Below are positions 62,001 to 64,000 of a DNA stretch of 64,000 nt, in pieces (the stretch's first letter is position 1; the number at the start of each line of letters is the position of its first letter). The DNA comes from Mastigias papua (Eukaryota > Cnidaria > Scyphozoa > Rhizostomeae > Mastigiidae), in assembly GCA_964019165.1 (NCBI GenBank), contig OZ025270.1:10768450-10832449 (forward strand), given 5' to 3'. The position numbers and the translations under genes are program-made. The notes beneath the pieces are model-generated. The model worked only from the letters and a program-made list of their open reading frames with translations, did not search any database and was not told where the DNA came from.

Positions 62001-64000
62001 GTTATAGAGAGCATCGCAACCAGGAAGGTGTGTAGTTATACTGCATTACCTACGCTTTTAGCAGTTTTGCGAATTGATTTTTAGTGTAGTGAGCCATTCG
62101 TAGTCAACCCAGATCTTGGCAATGTACGGCCCGTAGGCCACATACGGCCCTTTGACTGACTGTGACCGGCCCGTGAAAGTTAGATTGGAAATTGCAAAAT
62201 ATGATTATCTTGTGGCTTTATCTCATGCGTACAGGAAAACTACTTTTATACAGAAAATATTTTTTCTTCACATGCACAAAAATTCAATTAACATTATGTA
62301 AAACTGAGTCCAGCCTTTTGGTCTGGCCCTCCGTCATACCGTATGTTTCTTATGTGGACCCATGGCAGAAGTAATTGCCTACCCGGGAGTCAGCTGGTAG
62401 CATTGTAATTGCCGCAATGTTTATATAGGTTCCTATGATTTGCAAGTACGTTTGTGTATATGACCGCAGGTGTACATGGTATTTCAGTTGTTGCTTTTCA
62501 AGAGGTACTCTTTTTGGGTAGTCTGGTCGTATTAATATATGTGTCAGATAGTTGCAAGCAGACCTCTATAGCTCGTAAAATGTGATTAGGTTATGAAAGA
62601 GAGTAAACTATTTCGATTTTGATTCATGATGATTGATTACTGTCTTAAATCGTCTAGTCTTGCCAATTGAACCTATTCTCGTGGGATAAGAGAAATTTAT
62701 GCATCAAAGTCGAGCGAAGTGGGTGTTTAGTTTTGGCATATGCCTGTTACGGAGGTATGCACCTCTAGATGGGAATTACAATAAACTTGTATGCCAGTTA
62801 ATTGTGCACCAAGTGTCACGCAACGATACATCTTTGCTATTCATGGTTTGATTATGTTTTTGATTTTTGTTTCAGATCACATTTTGGATAGTAAGGATGA
62901 AAGCGATACCATATTACGGTAAAAACCAAGCTTATCTCTATCATTCCTATTTCAATTACATTGTCTCTTCTACATCATTTGATGCTTAATTTCACCTTGT
63001 CATTTTTTCGTGCAGTCATAGAAACATAGAAAGTAGCAATCATCTCTACAAGGTTCTTAATTTGTAATTGTAGAAGTAATTTGAACCAATTTTTAAGTGC
63101 TACTTCCATTATGTTATTTTGAAAAGGTGTGTGTTTTATTTGCGCTGCGGTTGTAGTAGCCATCAACAACATGAGAGCAAACTTCGTACTTTTTCAGCTG
63201 GTTACTCCATGTAAAACTATTGAGAAATGCTAGAAGCTTGTTTCCTTGTGATTTGCACTCTAGAATAATTGAAATTAGTCGTGGAGACAGAATATTCTGT
63301 GTGGGTCTAGGCTTTGCCACTTTCAGGCTAGCATAGATGCAGTCTGTGGCCAATAGATCTTTGCAGCCAATGCATGGCATCATGGTTGGTGAAGTTGAGC
63401 TAATTTGTTTTCACAGTGAATCTAGATTACCGCACATAACAGTCATAGAAATACTATGTTTGAAAGTGTTAAAATTGTGTATTTTAATTACCTCTCTATC
63501 ATGCTAGAGTTAGAATGATAGGTAAAGGAACCCTTGCGCGGTACTGCAAGGTTTTTATAGTACCAGAGAGCAACAAGGATCTAATGCATCCTTTGGTTTA
63601 CAGGAACGGCAATGAAGCCATTGGAACTGGCAATGGAATCAGCACTGGTGGAGACAGAAGTTTCTTTAAGAAGCAAGTTAAGAAAGCGAAGCCTTTTCAT
63701 TTTGATAACTGCCCGATCAAGTTGATTAGCGATTTTGATGACACTGAACACGAAAAATTACTACAGGAAGCTAGTGCCCATGTTATTTTCTCACAGAGCC
63801 CGGAAAAATGCGAATGTGAATACAGGAGATGTATGACTTTACCTCGTAAGCCAGGCTCAAGGCCTCAGAAAGCACCAAAAGCTAATCTGTACAAAAGTGC
63901 GTCGCTACCGAATGGAATGACGAACTCAAATGGCGGGAATGTTACTACGGAAACGATAGTGAACGATGATGATTATGACAGCGAGGACGATGATTTCGTT
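42268..64000 (+). CDS. IGSF9: Turtle/IGSF9-like adhesion receptor: signal peptide, 5 Ig, 2 FN3, TM, cytoplasmic tail (3' incomplete)
   Basis: A single-pass cell-surface protein of the immunoglobulin superfamily. Coding exons: 42295-42343, 44721-45062, 47327-47365, 48315-48353, 53151-53417, 54536-54823, 57685-57954, 58336-58605, 59364-59687, 60713-60994, 61836-62027, 62876-62918 and 63604 to beyond 64000. All junctions keep phase; 934 codons are visible. The domain order Ig x5, FN3 x2, TM is that of Turtle/IGSF9/IGSF9B, homophilic adhesion proteins of neurites and synapses. Ig1 has the family's VEW...IFVQY...YRNRVAL pattern, Ig4 has CTPFN as in IGSF9's CTPYN, and FN3-1 has [11 protein letters not shown] as in QNKLGSGPFSE. 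Other IgCAMs with this layout are possible but fit less well. The C-terminus, where family members carry a PDZ ligand, is outside the window. Confidence 0.75.
43825..44160 (-). mobile_element. LINE 3' end in intron 1 of the adhesion gene
   Basis: On the minus strand, about 44105-44020 encodes [20 protein letters not shown]. This is the conserved last motif of many CR1/L2-type LINE ORF2 proteins (usually GxRSFxYxGxxLWNSLP). A ~190-bp 3' UTR follows and ends in an ATGAA pentamer tail (43826-43842). It is a 5'-truncated insertion. Confidence 0.75.
44721..45062 (+). CDS. IGSF9: Adhesion gene: V-type Ig domain 1
   Basis: Acceptor TTTCTTGCAG, donor GTAAGT, phase 1 to 1. Encodes residues 17-130. 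B-strand Cys in LNCDI, Trp in VEWRR, F-strand Cys in VYFCKVV. A long C'-C'' region ([10 protein letters not shown]...YRNRVALR) marks a V-set domain and is the segment most like IGSF9 Ig1. One N-glycosylation sequon (NDT). Confidence 0.85.
46048..46477. repeat. Two long (TA)n arrays flanking a tRNA-like SINE
   Basis: (TA)n spans about 46048-46114 and 46376-46477. Between them, on the minus strand, lies a tRNA-Arg-like head: TGGCGCAATTGATTAGC (box A, near 46237-46255), then GTCTTCTGATC, then a box B-like GAGTTCCAATCC near 46201-46212. This fits a SINE inserted in, or tailed by, a TA array. It is decayed and not a working tRNA. It sits in intron 2 of the adhesion gene. Confidence 0.65.
47327..47365 (+). 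CDS. IGSF9: Adhesion gene: linker micro-exon, copy A
   Basis: Acceptor TTGTAG, donor GTAAGT, phase 1 to 1, encoding [13 protein letters not shown] between Ig1 and Ig2. Because it is phase-symmetric, it can be used, skipped or joined to copy B without breaking the frame. There is no transcript evidence in the sequence itself. Confidence 0.7.
48315..48353 (+). CDS. IGSF9: Adhesion gene: linker micro-exon, copy B
   Basis: Identical coding sequence to copy A. The donor differs by one base (GTGAGT instead of GTAAGT). If both are spliced in, the Ig1-Ig2 linker holds the 13-residue unit twice (residues 131-156). Confidence 0.7.
48646..53150. other. Intron between linker exons and Ig2
   Basis: A 4.8-kb intron. 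It contains the MITE at 51141-51520. The open frames at 49983-50306 and 50216-50575 are unsupported by splice sites or similarity. Confidence 0.5.
51141..51520. mobile_element. 380-bp MITE, TIR TTTTTTTATAAGGAACC
   Basis: The left end TTTTTTTATAAGGAACCTA pairs with the right end (inverted TTTTTTATACGGAAACTAG). The interior shares CTTCAATTCGAAAAATTTTTATAGCACC with the larger element at 55048-57086, and GGTAGGAAGCTGGTTCCA with 25235-25645. Confidence 0.7.
53151..53417 (+). CDS. IGSF9: Adhesion gene: Ig domain 2, lacking the F-strand cysteine
   Basis: Acceptor TCTCTTAG, donor GTAAGT, phase 1 to 1, residues 157-245. I-set features are present: LIPCEVRG (B strand), IEWTLNGK (C strand with Trp), and DSGSYQV (F strand). 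The F-strand position that is normally YxC is YQV (codon GTT), so the canonical disulfide cannot form. An extra Cys is present at the N-terminal edge (PPRCDG). Confidence 0.85.
54536..54823 (+). CDS. IGSF9: Adhesion gene: Ig domain 3
   Basis: Acceptor TTATTTCAG, donor GTAGGT, phase 1 to 1, residues 246-341. Cys in TIPCGR and YNCSV, Trp in VTWTKRDG; the D-x-G-x-Y-x-C motif is present as DTGSYNC. Sequons NDT and NCS. Confidence 0.88.
55048..57086. mobile_element. ~2-kb foldback element with 415-bp internal inverted repeats
   Basis: Outer ends AAATAAGGAACC (55048) and, inverted, AAATAAGGAGCC (57075-57086). Just inside the left end are about four 16-bp units (GGAGGCTACATTTA, 55068-55130). Two long arms, 55254-55668 and 56603-57012, are ~80-85% reverse complements. 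Each arm has two CCAAT boxes and a TGACGTCA-like site (exact at 55331-55338, TAACGTCA in the other arm). The ~930-bp centre is unrelated. Short frames persist on both strands of both arms but match no transposase I recognise. Confidence 0.75.
57145..57496. mobile_element. Second member of the ACCGTAAATCCTC MITE family
   Basis: Right end GAGGATTTACGGTA and left end TACCGCAATTTCTTTTTAAGCCC are inverted relatives, with TA on both sides. The interior has TTAAGCCCCCCCC twice. Related to 2027-2461. Confidence 0.65.
57685..57954 (+). CDS. IGSF9: Adhesion gene: Ig domain 4
   Basis: Acceptor ACATTGTAG, donor GTACGT, phase 1 to 1, residues 342-431. Cys in YLPCVAVG and YTCTPFN, Trp in ISWTYNGQ. The CTPFN...LG ending matches the CTPYNSLG of IGSF9 Ig4. 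Sequons NIS and NGS. Confidence 0.9.
58336..58605 (+). CDS. IGSF9: Adhesion gene: Ig domain 5
   Basis: Acceptor TGTCCTTAG, donor GTGAGT, phase 1 to 1, residues 432-521. Cys in TFDCSAIG and YRCVVES, Trp in ITWYPVW. Starts with PPEF, as Ig5 of the family often does. Sequons NAT and NIT. Confidence 0.9.
58981..59076. repeat. (GT)n microsatellite, ~96 bp
   Basis: Almost uninterrupted GT dinucleotides in the intron between Ig5 and the first FN3 domain. Long pure arrays of this kind are usually polymorphic. Confidence 0.97.
59364..59687 (+). CDS. IGSF9: Adhesion gene: fibronectin type III domain 1
   Basis: Acceptor CTTTCCAG, donor GTAAGG, phase 1 to 1, residues 522-629. PVNVTTDF...TKLSWIPD (A-B strands with Trp), FELWYRL (C strand), [18 protein letters not shown] (F-G strands). 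The last part is close to IGSF9 FN3-1. Four N-glycosylation sequons. Confidence 0.9.
60713..60994 (+). CDS. IGSF9: Adhesion gene: fibronectin type III domain 2
   Basis: Acceptor CCCTTTCAG, donor GTAAGT, phase 1 to 1, residues 630-723. [18 protein letters not shown] (A-B), FIIEVIDV (C), YRFKMYAQG (F). The Tyr/Leu corner is weak, so it is a divergent FN3, but its position and length fit. Confidence 0.82.
61420..61452. repeat. Short (TAT)n microsatellite
   Basis: Several ATT/TAT units in the intron between FN3-2 and the TM exon. Confidence 0.8.
61836..62027 (+). CDS. IGSF9: Adhesion gene: juxtamembrane stalk and transmembrane helix
   Basis: Acceptor GTTTCCAG, donor GTGTGT, phase 1 to 1, residues 724-787. 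A Pro/Val/Lys stalk ([15 protein letters not shown]) is followed by a single helix at residues 749-771 ([20 protein letters not shown]) and a basic stop-transfer (LRATGR), orienting the C-terminus to the cytoplasm. Confidence 0.9.
62110..62395. mobile_element. Degenerate hAT-like MITE
   Basis: The left part has TGGCAATGTACGGCCCGTAGGCC and the right part ends GCAGAAGTAATTGCCTACCCGGG. These are the inverted GGCAA-TAC-GGCC/GGCCC ends of animal hAT MITEs, too decayed for clean TIRs or a TSD. It lies in the intron after the TM exon. Confidence 0.55.
62876..62918 (+). CDS. IGSF9: Adhesion gene: short cytoplasmic exon
   Basis: Acceptor TTGTTTCAG, donor GTAAAA, 43 bp. Encodes [14 protein letters not shown] and leaves in phase 2, the first junction in the gene that is not phase 1. 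Confidence 0.75.
63604..64000 (+). CDS. IGSF9: Adhesion gene: cytoplasmic exon, cut by window end
   Basis: Acceptor TTTACAG; entered in phase 2 (CG|G = Arg). 132 full codons are open to the edge. Content: a Gly/Asn-rich start, a basic stretch ([14 protein letters not shown]), a Cys-rich CECEYRRC, a Pro/Lys/Ser stretch, then a strongly acidic run ([12 protein letters not shown]). I recognise no kinase, ITAM/ITIM or PDZ ligand in the visible part. Confidence 0.8.

Overview
This is a window of nuclear DNA from an intron-rich animal. The evidence is long AT-rich introns with GT/AG borders, phase-1 exons that each carry one extracellular domain, a metazoan-type UPF3, and abundant MITEs, SINEs, LINE fragments and microsatellites. 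The cell-adhesion gene on the right looks like the Turtle/IGSF9 family, which points to a bilaterian invertebrate or basal chordate, but the sequence alone does not fix the phylum.

Layout. Positions 1-740 hold a probable first coding exon of an inositol polyphosphate multikinase-like gene on the minus strand, leaving the window to the left. Positions 740-8300 are intergenic, with a MITE, a dispersed repeat and two degenerate LINE reverse-transcriptase fragments in opposite orientation around a hairpin. Positions 8368-18118 (minus) hold a complete 14-exon UPF3 gene (548 aa by my splicing). Only about 430 bp upstream, on the plus strand, starts a complete two-exon RBM7-like gene (18549-20055, 221 aa). 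Both genes act in RNA surveillance: UPF3 in nonsense-mediated decay and RBM7 in the NEXT/nuclear exosome pathway. They appear to share a divergent promoter region.

Positions 20056-42267 are about 22 kb with no gene I can support. They hold a sequence of MITEs (a palindrome, a hAT element with perfect 8-bp target duplication, an element flanked by TTGATA), a tRNA-Ser-derived SINE, LINE tails, and one isolated minus-strand open exon that weakly resembles the C-terminus of xanthine dehydrogenase/aldehyde oxidase.

Positions 42268-64000 (plus) hold most of a large transmembrane adhesion gene: signal peptide, V-type Ig, a 39-bp linker exon present twice in a recent ~1-kb tandem duplication, four more Ig domains, two fibronectin III domains, one membrane helix and a cytoplasmic tail cut by the window edge (934 codons visible). 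All extracellular exons start and end in phase 1. The 5 Ig + 2 FN3 + TM order and local similarity support Turtle/IGSF9. Ig2 lacks the usual F-strand cysteine. Its introns hold a ~2-kb foldback element, two SINE/LINE remnants and long (TA)n and (GT)n arrays.

I see no CRISPR, operon or obviously new defence system. The observations most worth checking are the duplicated micro-exon, the altered Ig2 disulfide, the foldback element with promoter-like boxes, and the UPF3/RBM7 head-to-head pair. Splice sites were placed by eye from GT/AG borders and reading-phase continuity; no transcript data were available.
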